Shown here: positions 26,285 through 34,399 of the stretch, one piece after another
Layout: each line of letters opens with the position of its first letter
Position numbering within the stretch: position 1 is the first letter of the stretch
Origin: Oscillospiraceae bacterium
GTDB taxonomy: Bacteria > Bacillota > Clostridia > Oscillospirales > Ruminococcaceae
Length of the DNA stretch: 64,000 nucleotides
Assembly: GCA_015067175.1 (NCBI GenBank)
Contig: SVMX01000005.1
Span: forward strand, 144,599 to 208,598
Reading direction: 5' to 3'
The notes under the pieces: model-generated
Database searches by the model: none
The model's input: only the letters and a program-made list of their open reading frames with translations
What the model was told of the DNA's origin: nothing
Position numbers and translations under genes: made by a program

Positions 26285-27070
26285 TTGGCAAAGGTTATAG
26301 CTATCACCAATCAAAAGGGCGGAGTAGGAAAAACTACTACCTGCTGCGGACTTTGCGGCGGTCTTGTTAAGCGCGGATATAAAGTTCTTGCAATCGACCT
26401 TGACCCGCAGGGAAACCTCAGCTTCAGCCTTGGCGTAGAGGCAGAGGAGAATTTCACTGTATACGATCTGTTCAAGGGTAATTGTGATATCACAGACGCT
26501 ATACTTACAGGCGAAACCTGTGATGTTATTCCCTCAAATATCCTGCTTTCGGGCGTAGAGCTTGAGCTTACAGGCGTTGGCAGAGAATATATCCTGCGCG
26601 AACAGCTTGAGGCTGTACATGATAAATATGATTACATCATACTTGATACGCCGCCTGCGCTGTCGGTACTGACCATCAATGCCTACACGGCGTCGGACGA
26701 GCTTATCATACCCATGCTTTGCGAGATACTCAGCTTGCAGGGTATAGCTCAGCTCAAGCAGACGATCTTTGCTGTTCAGCGTTATTATAACAAGGCTTTA
26801 AAGGTGCGAGGAATTCTGTTGAATAAATACAATTCCAGACTTATGCTCACTCGCGAGGTAGAGGAGCTTGCTCAGATGATAGCTCAGCAGCTTGATACGC
26901 AGATATTCGCTTCCAGAATAAGTGCAAGCGTGTGCATTGCGGAAGCTCCCGCGCACGGCGAGTCTATCATGACATATTCGCCGAAATCAAAGGCTGCCAA
27001 AGAGTTTGCTGCATTTGTGGACGAGCTTATCGGAAAAGGCAAAAAAAAGAGCGGAGTTAATAGCAAATGA
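26285..27070 (+). CDS. ParA/Soj-family ATPase
   Basis: 261 residues from TTG at 26285 with GGAGG at 26271-26275; the sequence after it, MAKVIAITNQKGGVGKTTT, is the standard Soj start. The deviant Walker A KGGVGKTT with its signature Lys (residues 11-18), Walker A' LAIDLDPQGNLSFSLG (about 37-52) and Walker B IILDTPPALSVLT (about 120-132) are all present. Such ATPases bind DNA as ATP dimers and move or place cargo (plasmids, chromosome origins, chemoreceptor arrays, other complexes). There is no ParB gene and this is not an origin region; the next gene, overlapping by 4 bp, is the obvious partner. Confidence 0.93.
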   Translation: MAKVIAITNQKGGVGKTTTCCGLCGGLVKRGYKVLAIDLDPQGNLSFSLGVEAEENFTVYDLFKGNCDITDAILTGETCDVIPSNILLSGVELELTGVGREYILREQLEAVHDKYDYIILDTPPALSVLTINAYTASDELIIPMLCEILSLQGIAQLKQTIFAVQRYYNKALKVRGILLNKYNSRLMLTREVEELAQMIAQQLDTQIFASRISASVCIAEAPAHGESIMTYSPKSKAAKEFAAFVDELIGKGKKKSGVNSK

Positions 27071-27768
27071 GTGCTGCAAAAAGCAAAAAAGAAGCTGCTG
27101 CAGAGCCGAAAAAGCGCGGCAGACCACCTAAAATAAAAACGGAAGCAACTGTTGAAAAGGAAAGTGCGGTGAAATCTGCACAAAGCGAGAAAAAGACCTC
27201 TCGCACTGCGGAGAAAAGTGCTGAAAAAACGCAGAAGTCTTCAAAAAAAGCTGCACCGCAGAAGCCTGGCGAGGAGAAAGCCGCTAAGAAGCGCAGAGCA
27301 AAACAGGAAAAACCGACAGAGCCGAGCAGCAAGACGCCACAGGTAATGCGGCTTGTCGAGCAGCGCAACGACATGGTAAACCCGACCATAATGGCGGGCA
27401 AGAGCAGTATTCCGCGACAGCTCAGAGGTCTGGAGCCGCTGACAAAGATCATGAAGCGCGAGGCTGAGGTGATCTTCGGTGCTGACGAGGACGACGAGAC
27501 CTTTAATCTCACTGCGCTCGTTATTGACGATAACGCTGCTGAGATACTGCGAAGATTTAACGCGTGTGACTGTGAGATGTGCATAGAGCAATTGTCAAGG
27601 CTTACAGCGGACAGTGTTCCTGCACGTTTTGTTAAGCTCAAACGTCGTTCTGTGGAGCGAAAAGCCCCCGAAGTCGAGGAGCTTAAAGCGCCGTTAAAGC
27701 GCCCTGTAACATCGCGCATGATACGACTTGTTATGCAGAACAAAAAAAGAAGCTTCCACGATATCTGA
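27067..27768 (+). CDS. Lys-rich AT-hook protein with C-terminal ComFB-like domain
   Basis: 233 residues, overlapping the ParA gene by ATGA. Residues 1-95 are rich in Lys, Ala and Glu and contain an AT-hook, PKKRGRPPKIK (about 14-24), for minor-groove DNA binding. The C-terminal part (about 135-185) reads NLTALVIDDNAAEILRRF then CDCEMC and PARFVKL, the pattern N-x4-V ... CxCxxC ... L-x4-P-x2-V of the ComFB family. ComFB-type domains have been reported as cyclic di-nucleotide receptors. A basic N-terminus is also the part by which ParB-like partners stimulate ParA. I infer a ParA partner that may read cyclic-di-GMP made by the neighbour cyclase. The family call is from motif memory. Confidence 0.6.
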   Translation: MSAAKSKKEAAAEPKKRGRPPKIKTEATVEKESAVKSAQSEKKTSRTAEKSAEKTQKSSKKAAPQKPGEEKAAKKRRAKQEKPTEPSSKTPQVMRLVEQRNDMVNPTIMAGKSSIPRQLRGLEPLTKIMKREAEVIFGADEDDETFNLTALVIDDNAAEILRRFNACDCEMCIEQLSRLTADSVPARFVKLKRRSVERKAPEVEELKAPLKRPVTSRMIRLVMQNKKRSFHDI

Positions 27769-27782
27769 TAGCACATAAACAA

Positions 27783-27810
27783 AGAGCCGCTTTTGTAAAA
27801 AAGCGGCTTT
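27783..27810. terminator. Bidirectional terminator between ComFB-like gene and smpB
   Basis: AGCCGCTTTT and AAAAGCGGCT form a stem with A/T-rich flanks on both sides; the two genes converge here. Confidence 0.75.
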
Positions 27811-27834
27811 AATGTTGTATTGATGTTGCGGTAA

Positions 27835-28290
27835 TCAGCGGTTACGTTCCTTGATGGCGCGCTCGATCTCTCTGCCTGCGTCGCGTTTTGCGATATCCTC
27901 GCGCTTGTCGTGAAGCTTTTTACCCTTGCACAGACCAACCTGCACCTTAACGCGCGAGTCCTTGAAATACAGGGATATAGGGATAAGCGTATAGCCGCCC
28001 TGCTTCACCTGCCCGAATAATCTCATTATCTCCTTTTTATGCAGCAGCAGCTTGCGCACGCGATAAGGGTCGCGATTGAAGATATTGCCCTTTTCATAGG
28101 GGGAGATGTGCATATTTTTTATAAAAGCCTCTCCGTCGTCAATGGATATCCAGGAGTCTTTAAGATTTACGCCGCCCGCGCGTATGGATTTTACCTCTGT
28201 GCCGAACAGCTCTATACCTGCCTCAAAGCTCTCAACAATAAAATATTCATGGCGCGCCTTGCGGTTTTCGGCGATAGTTTTTGTGTTCAT
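27835..28290 (-). CDS. smpB: SsrA-binding protein
   Basis: 151 residues, normal length. SmpB binds tmRNA and brings it to stalled ribosomes. Conserved strings: [60 protein letters not shown] and the basic tail [20 protein letters not shown] that enters the decoding channel. GGAGGCACG precedes the ATG. No tmRNA gene is seen within the window; in many genomes it is nearby. Confidence 0.97.
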   Translation of the reverse strand: MNTKTIAENRKARHEYFIVESFEAGIELFGTEVKSIRAGGVNLKDSWISIDDGEAFIKNMHISPYEKGNIFNRDPYRVRKLLLHKKEIMRLFGQVKQGGYTLIPISLYFKDSRVKVQVGLCKGKKLHDKREDIAKRDAGREIERAIKERNR

Positions 28291-28343
28291 CGTGCCTCCG
28301 TTATGTTAGTGTTCATTTTGTCGTTCTTAATATCATATAATGT

Positions 28344-28372
28344 ATTGTATCACAAAAGTCCGCTTATTGCAA
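28344..28372 (-). promoter_or_regulatory. Promoter of smpB
   Basis: On the minus strand TTGCAA (28372-28367), 17 bases, TACAAT (28349-28344), with an extended TGA. Confidence 0.75.
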
Positions 28373-28458
28373 GGCTTTGCTTTAATTTCGGCAGAAAAGA
28401 TGCGCTTTATTTCGTCAAAATCCACAAATAAGGTTGAGAAAATTGTTCGGGAAAAAAG

Positions 28459-28487
28459 TAGACATTTTCTGAACTATGTGCTATAAT
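28459..28487 (+). promoter_or_regulatory. Promoter of small Cys-rich protein gene
   Basis: TAGACA, 17 bases, TATAAT, with TGC before the -10. Confidence 0.75.
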
Positions 28488-28523
28488 GAGAATAAGGAAA
28501 TATATTATTAGGAGGTAACAGAC

Positions 28524-28739
28524 ATGGCAAAGAAAAAGCTGTTTGGAAATAATATAAAGCCGTCTTGTAAATACTGTGCGCTCGGTACAGCAGGTGAGGG
28601 CGATAAGATCAACTGCTCAAAGTTCGGTACTGTAAAGACCTATGACTCCTGCAAGAAGTTTGAGTATTCGCCTTTAAAGAGAATACCCAAGAAAGAGCTG
28701 CAGCTTGCTAATTCCGCAGTTAACGACATCGACTTCTGA
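28524..28739 (+). CDS. Small four-Cys protein of unknown function
   Basis: 71 residues, not recognised. GGAGG six bases before the ATG, a strong promoter and a strong terminator make it a real single-gene unit. Four cysteines are spaced C-x2-C-x13-C-x11-C (SCKYC, INCSKF, DSCKKF), which could hold one zinc ion. The N-terminus is basic (AKKKLFGNN) and the tail acidic. No membrane segment or signal peptide. A small zinc-ribbon-like nucleic-acid or ribosome-associated protein is possible, but this is a guess. Confidence 0.8.
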   Translation: MAKKKLFGNNIKPSCKYCALGTAGEGDKINCSKFGTVKTYDSCKKFEYSPLKRIPKKELQLANSAVNDIDF

Positions 28740-28755
28740 TGTGGATATACTTATG

Positions 28756-28784
28756 ACAGAGTGCCAAAAGCACTCTGTTTTTTT
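28756..28784 (+). terminator. Terminator of small Cys protein gene
   Basis: ACAGAGTGC and GCACTCTGT flank CAAAA, followed by eight T. Confidence 0.85.
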
Positions 28785-28792
28785 ATTGCTAC

Positions 28793-28821
28793 TTGAAAAA
28801 AGACGGCATATATGATAAAAT
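28793..28821 (+). promoter_or_regulatory. Promoter of PHP gene and two-component operon
   Basis: TTGAAA, 17 bases, TAAAAT, with TGA before the -10. Confidence 0.7.
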
Positions 28822-28866
28822 AAAAACAGCGTTTATGCGCAACTGAGAACATGAAAGGACGACCTT

Positions 28867-29556
28867 ATGTATAAATACGAAACACATCTGCACACGCTTG
28901 AGGGCAGCGCTTGCTCCAGCGCTTCTGCCGCTGATATGGCGAGAGCGCATAAGGAGCTTGGTTATGACGGTATATTTGTAACAAATCACTTTTTTAACGG
29001 AAACACCTCAGTTCCGCGTGAGCTGCCTTGGGAGGAGCGTATAGACGCTTTTTGCCGCGGATATGAGCTTGCGAAACAGGTCGGTGATGAGATAGGGCTG
29101 AAAGTATTTTTTGGCTTGGAGTTCTGCAAATACAGCTCGGATTTTCTCATCTATGGTATGGACAAGGAATGGCTGAAGCAAAACGAAGAGCTGCTCATGA
29201 ACGCAGACGAGCGCAAGCTGTTTTCGACTGTAAGAGCGCTTGGCGGCTTTGTTGTTCACGCGCACCCTTTCCGCAGTGACCCGTATATCCATCATATCAG
29301 TCTGTACCCTTATGATGTGGACGCCGTGGAGGTAATTAACGGCAGCCATGATCCGCTAAAAATGTACAACGAGCGCGCAAATCTATATGCGGATATGTAT
29401 GGGCTTGTTAAAACAGGCGGCTCGGACAGCCATCATCTGCACGCATTGTTTGGCAGCGGCATAGCCGTGCCTGAGCCTATAAATTCCCCTGAGGATTATC
29501 TGCGTATGCTGAAGGAGGGCAAGGTCGTTCCGCTTCAGCGCACACTTCCTGTATAA
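28867..29556 (+). CDS. PHP-domain phosphoesterase
   Basis: 229 residues, cytoplasmic. PHP metal-site motifs: YETHLHTLEGSACSS (residues 4-18), FVTNHFF (about 37), FFGLEFC (about 79), VVHAHPFRSDP (about 129) and TGGSDSHHLHALFG (about 183). It is closer to the small PHP proteins that act on nucleotides or phosphate esters than to HisJ. It is unrelated in detail to the PHP gene at 12169. A two-component system follows 20 bp later and is probably in the same transcript; no functional link is evident. Confidence 0.85.
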   Translation: MYKYETHLHTLEGSACSSASAADMARAHKELGYDGIFVTNHFFNGNTSVPRELPWEERIDAFCRGYELAKQVGDEIGLKVFFGLEFCKYSSDFLIYGMDKEWLKQNEELLMNADERKLFSTVRALGGFVVHAHPFRSDPYIHHISLYPYDVDAVEVINGSHDPLKMYNERANLYADMYGLVKTGGSDSHHLHALFGSGIAVPEPINSPEDYLRMLKEGKVVPLQRTLPV

Positions 29557-29576
29557 TACATGAACGGAGGGGCTTG

Positions 29577-30260
29577 ATGTTCAACATTCTTGTGGTAGAC
29601 GACCACGCACATATACGCAGGCTTTACGAATACACTCTTGAAAAGAACGGCTACAAGCCGTTTCCGGCGTCAAACGGCAGAGAGGCACTTGAGCTTCTTG
29701 AAAGCAACCATATTGACCTTATCCTGCTTGATGTGATGATGCCGGAAATGGACGGCTACACGTTTCTCAGAACACTCCGCGAGGGTGGCAGTGAGATACC
29801 CGTGCTCGTCATTACGGCGCGCGACGGTGCTGATGACGTGCGCAAAGCGTTTACGCTTGGAACGGACGATTTCATGGTGAAGCCTGTCGATGAGATAGAG
29901 ATGCTTCTTAGGATAAAGGCGCTTATGCGCCGCGCGAAGATCTCTGAAGAAAAGAAGATAGTCATTGGCGGCACTGAGCTTATATATGACTCTTTAGAGG
30001 TGAGATGCGCGGGAAGCTCAGCGATACTGCCGAAAAAAGAGTTTCAGATATTGTTCAAGCTGCTGTCCTTTCCGGGAAAGACCTTTACCCGTGCGAGTAT
30101 CATGGACGAGTTTTGGTCGATGGACAGCGATAGTGAGATACGCACTGTTGATGTTCATATCAATCGTCTGCGTGAGCGCTTCCGTGATAACGAGGATTTC
30201 GAGATAGTAACGGTGCGCGGACTTGGATACAAGGCTGTGCATAAGACTAAGGCGGAATGA
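29577..30260 (+). CDS. Response regulator, OmpR/PhoB family
   Basis: 227 residues from ATG at 29577; the TTG one codon before is too near the CGGAGGGG site. Receiver domain 1-115: acidic pair in LVVDDHAHI, phospho-accepting Asp in LILLDVMMPEMDGY (about 51), conserved Thr/Ser in VITARDG, Lys in FMVKPVDE. A winged-helix DNA-binding domain covers about 128-225 (EFQILFKLLSFPGKTFTRAS, RTVDVHINRLRERF). The sensor kinase gene starts 1 bp after its stop. Confidence 0.95.
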   Translation: MFNILVVDDHAHIRRLYEYTLEKNGYKPFPASNGREALELLESNHIDLILLDVMMPEMDGYTFLRTLREGGSEIPVLVITARDGADDVRKAFTLGTDDFMVKPVDEIEMLLRIKALMRRAKISEEKKIVIGGTELIYDSLEVRCAGSSAILPKKEFQILFKLLSFPGKTFTRASIMDEFWSMDSDSEIRTVDVHINRLRERFRDNEDFEIVTVRGLGYKAVHKTKAE

Positions 30261-30261
30261 T

Positions 30262-31386
30262 ATGTCGGAAAAGAACACTAAAAAATCCAAAAAGAAAAGG
30301 CAGCGCCGCACAACGCGACTTACTTTCAAGCTGACGCTTGTCGTGCTGATAGTTATTGCCATATCAGAGGCGCTGACATTTACAGGCGCTATAGTTATCG
30401 GTTTTCTCGGCGGCGGAACTAACGACACTACCACGATGATAGCTTCTATCTCCGCAAGTATAGTGATCGGCGGTCTGCTGTCCATTATAGCGGGAAATAT
30501 CGTGCTACACCCGCTGACCGAGCTTATCAAAGCAACTAAAAAGGTGATCCAGGGCGACTATACAGCGCACCTTGAAATGAGCTGGAAGGAAAAATACACC
30601 GTTGCAGAGCTTAATCAGCTTATCTCCATGTTCAACGAGATGACTGAGGAGCTTTCGCGCACTGAGATGTTCCGAAAGGATTTTATCGCGAACTTCTCGC
30701 ATGAGTTTAAAACTCCGCTTGCGTCTATCTGCGGCTTTGCGCGCCAGCTTCACGAGGGCAATCTCACGCCCGAGCAGCAAAAGGAGTTTTCAAAGATAAT
30801 CCTTGACGAGGCGCAGTATCTTTCCATCATGTCATCGAATACGCTGCTGCTGACGAGCATCGAAAACCGCGATATCGTTTCAGACAAAACAAGCTTTTCG
30901 CTTGACGAGCAGCTAAGAAGCAGTATGCTGCATTTAGAGCCGCGCTGGTCTGAAAAAAATATCGAGATAGACATGGAGCTTGACGAGGTGGATTTTTTCT
31001 GGAATGAGCTTCTGCTGTCTCATGTGTGGAACAACCTGTTTGATAATGCTGTAAAATTCACTCCCGAAAATGGTAAGATAAGCGTAAGCTGCCGACAGGG
31101 CGGCGGCGTTATCACCGTGCGTGTGCGCGATAATGGCGAGGGTATCCCGAATGAGGCGCTGCCGCATATCTTCGAGAAATTCTATCAGTCGGACGCTTCT
31201 CACGCAACAAAAGGAAACGGCTTGGGACTTCCTCTTGTCAAAAGGATACTGAGCCTGTGCGGCGGTCAGATAAGCGTACACAGTACTCTCGGAATGGGCA
31301 CTGAATTTACCGTCACTCTTTATCAGGACATGAATCGTCCCACGGACATGCTTAAAGAAAAGCACTTATATGTCCCTGAAAATTAA
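30262..31386 (+). CDS. Sensor histidine kinase (HAMP, HisKA, HATPase)
   Basis: 374 residues from ATG at 30262, just after the regulator's stop; an upstream in-frame ATG lies inside the regulator gene. A very basic N-terminus (KKSKKKRQRRTTR) precedes helix 1 (about 20-45); a short outside loop of about 12 residues and helix 2 (about 60-82) follow, so it likely senses within the membrane. HAMP is at about 85-137. The H-box is FSHEFKTPLASICGFARQL (His about 151), N-box WNNLFDNAVKFTP, G1 RDNGEGIP, G2 KGNGLGLPLVKRI. Confidence 0.94.
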   Translation: MSEKNTKKSKKKRQRRTTRLTFKLTLVVLIVIAISEALTFTGAIVIGFLGGGTNDTTTMIASISASIVIGGLLSIIAGNIVLHPLTELIKATKKVIQGDYTAHLEMSWKEKYTVAELNQLISMFNEMTEELSRTEMFRKDFIANFSHEFKTPLASICGFARQLHEGNLTPEQQKEFSKIILDEAQYLSIMSSNTLLLTSIENRDIVSDKTSFSLDEQLRSSMLHLEPRWSEKNIEIDMELDEVDFFWNELLLSHVWNNLFDNAVKFTPENGKISVSCRQGGGVITVRVRDNGEGIPNEALPHIFEKFYQSDASHATKGNGLGLPLVKRILSLCGGQISVHSTLGMGTEFTVTLYQDMNRPTDMLKEKHLYVPEN

Positions 31387-31392
31387 TATCCT

Positions 31393-31420
31393 GCCGCCTC
31401 TTATTTAGAGGCGGCTTTGC
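31393..31420 (+). terminator. Terminator of two-component operon
   Basis: GCCGCCTC and GAGGCGGC form an 8-bp stem around TTATTTA, followed by TTTG. Confidence 0.65.
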
Positions 31421-31422
31421 TA

Positions 31423-31451
31423 TTGACAAAAGCAAAGCAGTGATATATAAT
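31423..31451 (+). promoter_or_regulatory. Promoter of MFS gene
   Basis: TTGACA, 17 bases, TATAAT, a perfect consensus. Confidence 0.85.
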
Positions 31452-31482
31452 GTTGAAAGTGTTTTGTTTTAAGAGGTGCAAA

Positions 31483-32679
31483 ATGTCAGTGAAAAACGAT
31501 TCCCGTCATACCATTTTGGCGAGCTATGGCGGTTATATAACACAAGCTATCGTGAACAATCTTCTGGCGCTGTTGCTGCTTATATTCCGCGACCGCTTCG
31601 GTATTCCGCTGGAGCAGCTGACATTGCTTGTGACGATAAATTTTCTGGTGCAGCTTGCGGTAGACCTGCTTGCGGCAAAATACGCCGATAAGATAGGCTG
31701 GCGCAGATGTATAGTAGCGGCGCATATCCTTGCTGCTGCGGGCATTGCAGGGCTTGCGTTTCTGCCGAAGCTCATGCCGCCGTTTGCGGGGCTTGTTGTG
31801 TGTGTTGTTTTGTATGCGATAGGCGGAGGTCTTATCGAGGTGCTTGTAAGCCCTCTCGTTGAAGCTTGTCCCACTGATAACAAAGCAGGTGTAATGAGCT
31901 TGCTTCATTCCTTTTATTGCTGGGGCACGGTGGCGGTGGTGGTGTTATCCACGCTTTTTCTGCACTTTTTCGGCAAGGAAAGCTGGGAGCTTCTGGCGCT
32001 TATCTGGTCAGTCTTTCCTCTTATCATAGCAGTATACTTCACTCAGGTGCCGATATACAGCTTGGTAGACGAGGGTGAACAGCTGCCGCTCACAAAGCTG
32101 TGCACGGTCAAAGGCTTTTGGATATTTGTGCTGATGATATTTGCCGCAGGCGCAAGCGAGCAGGCAATGAGCCAATGGGCGTCGGCTTTCGCGGAGGAGG
32201 GCCTTGGCATAACCAAGACTATGGGCGATCTTCTTGGCCCGTGTGTGTTCTCTGTGCTTATGGGACTTGCACGCGTGCTGTACGGAAAATTCAGCGAGAA
32301 GCTTGACTTAAATATATTTATGTCGGGCTGTGCCGGGCTGTGTATAGTCGCATATCTGCTTGCGTCACTATCTGCGCTGCCTTGGCTTGCTCTTGTCGGC
32401 TGCGGTCTGTGCGGACTTTCGGTGGGCATCATGTGGCCTGCTGTTTACAGTATGGCGTCTGCTGCGATACCAAAAGGCGGTGCGGGAATGTTTGCATTGC
32501 TTGCTCTATCGGGAGATCTTGGCTGCTCTGGCGGCCCTACCGCGGTGGGACTTATTTCGGGAGCGGCAGACGGCGATCTGAAGCTTGGACTGCTGTGGGC
32601 GGTGGTGTTCCCAGCGATAATGCTTATCGGAAACCTGCTTCGTCACAAGGGCGAAAAAGGTGAACATTCTGCAAAATAA
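31483..32679 (+). CDS. Major facilitator superfamily transporter
   Basis: 398 residues from ATG at 31483 behind AAGAGGTG; the in-frame ATG at 31450 overlaps the promoter's -10. About twelve hydrophobic helices. The loop between helices 2 and 3 carries a form of motif A (AKYADKIGWRRCIV). The family resembles the sugar/fucose-type MFS group (IGGGLIEVLVSPLVEACPTD). The substrate is unknown. It has its own promoter and terminator. Confidence 0.88.
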   Translation: MSVKNDSRHTILASYGGYITQAIVNNLLALLLLIFRDRFGIPLEQLTLLVTINFLVQLAVDLLAAKYADKIGWRRCIVAAHILAAAGIAGLAFLPKLMPPFAGLVVCVVLYAIGGGLIEVLVSPLVEACPTDNKAGVMSLLHSFYCWGTVAVVVLSTLFLHFFGKESWELLALIWSVFPLIIAVYFTQVPIYSLVDEGEQLPLTKLCTVKGFWIFVLMIFAAGASEQAMSQWASAFAEEGLGITKTMGDLLGPCVFSVLMGLARVLYGKFSEKLDLNIFMSGCAGLCIVAYLLASLSALPWLALVGCGLCGLSVGIMWPAVYSMASAAIPKGGAGMFALLALSGDLGCSGGPTAVGLISGAADGDLKLGLLWAVVFPAIMLIGNLLRHKGEKGEHSAK

Positions 32680-32686
32680 CAAAATG

Positions 32687-32712
32687 TGTCCCGAGTTCTC
32701 TCGGGACATTTC
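32687..32712 (+). terminator. MFS gene terminator
   Basis: TGTCCCGAG and CTCGGGACA with loop TTCT, then TTTC. Confidence 0.7.
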
Positions 32713-32715
32713 TGC

Positions 32716-32747
32716 ATAAAAAAGCGCCCTCTTGTATGAGGGCGCTT
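32716..32747 (-). terminator. Terminator of uvrC-rsmD-coaD operon
   Basis: Minus-strand reading: AAAGCGCCCTC ... GAGGGCGCTTT stem followed by a run of T (the AAAAAA at 32718-32723 on the plus strand). Confidence 0.8.
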
Positions 32748-32752
32748 TGAGA

Positions 32753-33265
32753 TTAGTTCTTAGGCTGCTGAGGCGCTTTTTGAACCTGCTGCTTTGCAGG
32801 GTCGATCTGGATATCGTTGCCCGAATTAAGCGTTTTTCTCATGATGCGCAGATTGTTGATATCTTTTGCGAGAAGCTCCTCGACTCTGCCGAGCATCTTG
32901 TCTGTAAAATCATTTGTGGAGGTGCGGATAAGATTACTGCGAGCCTGTGCGTTGCTGATCTCCTCTGTAGCGCGCTTGCGTGCCTCTTTCATAATGGAGT
33001 TCTGGTCAAGCAGCTCGTTTCTGCGCTGCTCCGCCTTGCGTATGATATCCTCCGCTTCGCGCTTTGCGTCGGAGATTATGCGGTTTTTATCCGCAACGAC
33101 ATTCTGAGCCTGCTGTATCTCCTTGGGAAGCACAAGGCGCATTTCTGTAGCTATCTCGTCTATCTGTGCAACATCGACCATGCTCTTTTTTGAGAGCGGA
33201 ACGGGAGTGGCTTTTCTTACCACCTCGTCAAGCATTGAAATAAGGTCTAAAAGGCTGTAATCCAT
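32753..33265 (-). CDS. Coiled-coil protein of unknown function, coaD-linked
   Basis: 170 residues, soluble. Residues 45-125 are a long charged helix (QNVVADKNRIISDAKREAED, RNELLDQNSIMKEARKRATE) like ATP-synthase subunit b or V-type subunit H helices, which is why such proteins are often labelled ATPase; no nucleotide motif exists. The tail is Gln/Pro-rich (PAKQQVQKAPQQPKN). The N-terminus LLDLISMLDEVVRKA also recalls DivIVA-like cell-division proteins. It is last in the uvrC-rsmD-coaD operon, 20 bp after coaD. Confidence 0.75.
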   Translation of the reverse strand: MDYSLLDLISMLDEVVRKATPVPLSKKSMVDVAQIDEIATEMRLVLPKEIQQAQNVVADKNRIISDAKREAEDIIRKAEQRRNELLDQNSIMKEARKRATEEISNAQARSNLIRTSTNDFTDKMLGRVEELLAKDINNLRIMRKTLNSGNDIQIDPAKQQVQKAPQQPKN

Positions 33266-33285
33266 TTTTAATTCCGTCCTTTCCG

Positions 33286-33810
33286 TCAGTTGTTTTTCTT
33301 CTCAGCCGCTTTTCTTGCAGCGGTAAATTCGCTGTTTAGCTTCTGCACTATTTCTTTATGGATACAATCGGGAACATATTTGCTTATATCGCCGCCGAAC
33401 ATCGCAACTTGCTTTACCATGCTGGAGGAAACGAATGTGGTGTTCTGGCTTGCGGGGATAAACACTGTTTCTGCGCGGGGGTTAAGGTCTTTATTGGTGT
33501 GAGCCTGCTGGAACTCGGACTCGAAATCCGTTGTTGCACGAAGTCCTTTAACAATAACGTCAACGTCCTCACGCGCATTGAAATAATCAGCAAGCAGGCC
33601 GTCGTAGCTTGCTATCTCAACATTCGGCAGGTGTGCAGTAACGCGGCGCAGAAAGTCGCAGCGCTCGGGAATGCTGAAAGCAAAGGTTTTAAACGGATTT
33701 ATAAATACCACCACTATAAGCTTGTCAAACATTTTTGAAGCGCGTGTGATGATATCGAGATGCCCGTTTGTGACGGGGTCGAAGCTGCCCGGATAAATAG
33801 CTGTTTTCAT
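33286..33810 (-). CDS. coaD: Phosphopantetheine adenylyltransferase
   Basis: 174 residues. It joins ATP and 4'-phosphopantetheine to dephospho-CoA, next to last step of coenzyme A synthesis. Nucleotidyltransferase motif YPGSFDPVTNGHLDII (residues 5-20, with the T/HxGH site as TNGH), KGLRATTDFESEFQ (about 88) and the ISSSMVK-like VSSSMVKQVA (about 127). The C-terminal tail is somewhat extended and basic (AARKAAEKKNN). It lies 28 bp after rsmD, the common rsmD-coaD pair of Gram-positives. Confidence 0.96.
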   Translation of the reverse strand: MKTAIYPGSFDPVTNGHLDIITRASKMFDKLIVVVFINPFKTFAFSIPERCDFLRRVTAHLPNVEIASYDGLLADYFNAREDVDVIVKGLRATTDFESEFQQAHTNKDLNPRAETVFIPASQNTTFVSSSMVKQVAMFGGDISKYVPDCIHKEIVQKLNSEFTAARKAAEKKNN

Positions 33811-33838
33811 TTTTGGTCGTTCCTTTCGAATAAGGTGC

Positions 33839-34399
33839 TTATTCTTCGTCCTCGATTGTTTCCTTGGGACGATATATGGTTATCGCGGTGCGCGAATGTC
33901 TCAGCACCTTTGCTATTTCAAATCTGCCAAGCTCACGCGGGAGTGTAAGCTCCTTTTCGTGCTCGCAGATGATAATGCCGCTGTCAGACATTTTTTCCTC
34001 AAGATGAGGCAGCACCTTGCTGAGTATTTTCAGATTATAGGGCGGATCGAGTATCGCGATATCAAACACTGCCCTGGTGCTTTTAAGAAAAGCCGAGAAA
34101 GGCATATTTACTACGTGTGCCTTGTCCTCAAGCTTTGTGTGAGCAAGATTTTGCTTAACGACCTTTATTGACGCTATTGCGGAGTCAACAAAATACGCTT
34201 CCTTTGCACCTCGGCTGAGCGCCTCGATGCCAAGCTGTCCGCTGCCTGCGAAAAGGTCAAGCACTGTGCGTCCCTCTATTTCAAACTGAATGGCAGAGAA
34301 GATAGCCTCCTTAACGCCGTCGGTGGTAGGTCTTACGACTTCCGTGCCCTCAACGGTGATAAGCTTGCTTCCTCTTGCCGAGCCTGTGATAACTCTCAT
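33839..34399 (-). CDS. rsmD: 16S rRNA (guanine(966)-N2)-methyltransferase
   Basis: 186 residues, the usual length. Start motif MRVITGSARGSKL, SAM-binding loop VLDLFAGSGQLGIEALSRGA (about residues 43-62), and the catalytic DPPY in AILDPPYNL (about 117-120). It methylates G966 of 16S rRNA during 30S assembly. Its ATG overlaps the last base of the uvrC stop codon, so translation is coupled. Confidence 0.95.
   Translation of the reverse strand: MRVITGSARGSKLITVEGTEVVRPTTDGVKEAIFSAIQFEIEGRTVLDLFAGSGQLGIEALSRGAKEAYFVDSAIASIKVVKQNLAHTKLEDKAHVVNMPFSAFLKSTRAVFDIAILDPPYNLKILSKVLPHLEEKMSDSGIIICEHEKELTLPRELGRFEIAKVLRHSRTAITIYRPKETIEDEE

Noticed and set aside
26285..27768. Chromosomal parAB locus
   Set aside because: The second gene has no ParB CTPase/HTH domain, and no parS-like sites or origin genes (dnaA, gidB) are near.
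27769..28523. Search for a tmRNA gene beside smpB
   Set aside because: No tRNA-Ala-like ends or tag-coding frame are visible; only promoters and a terminator are found here.
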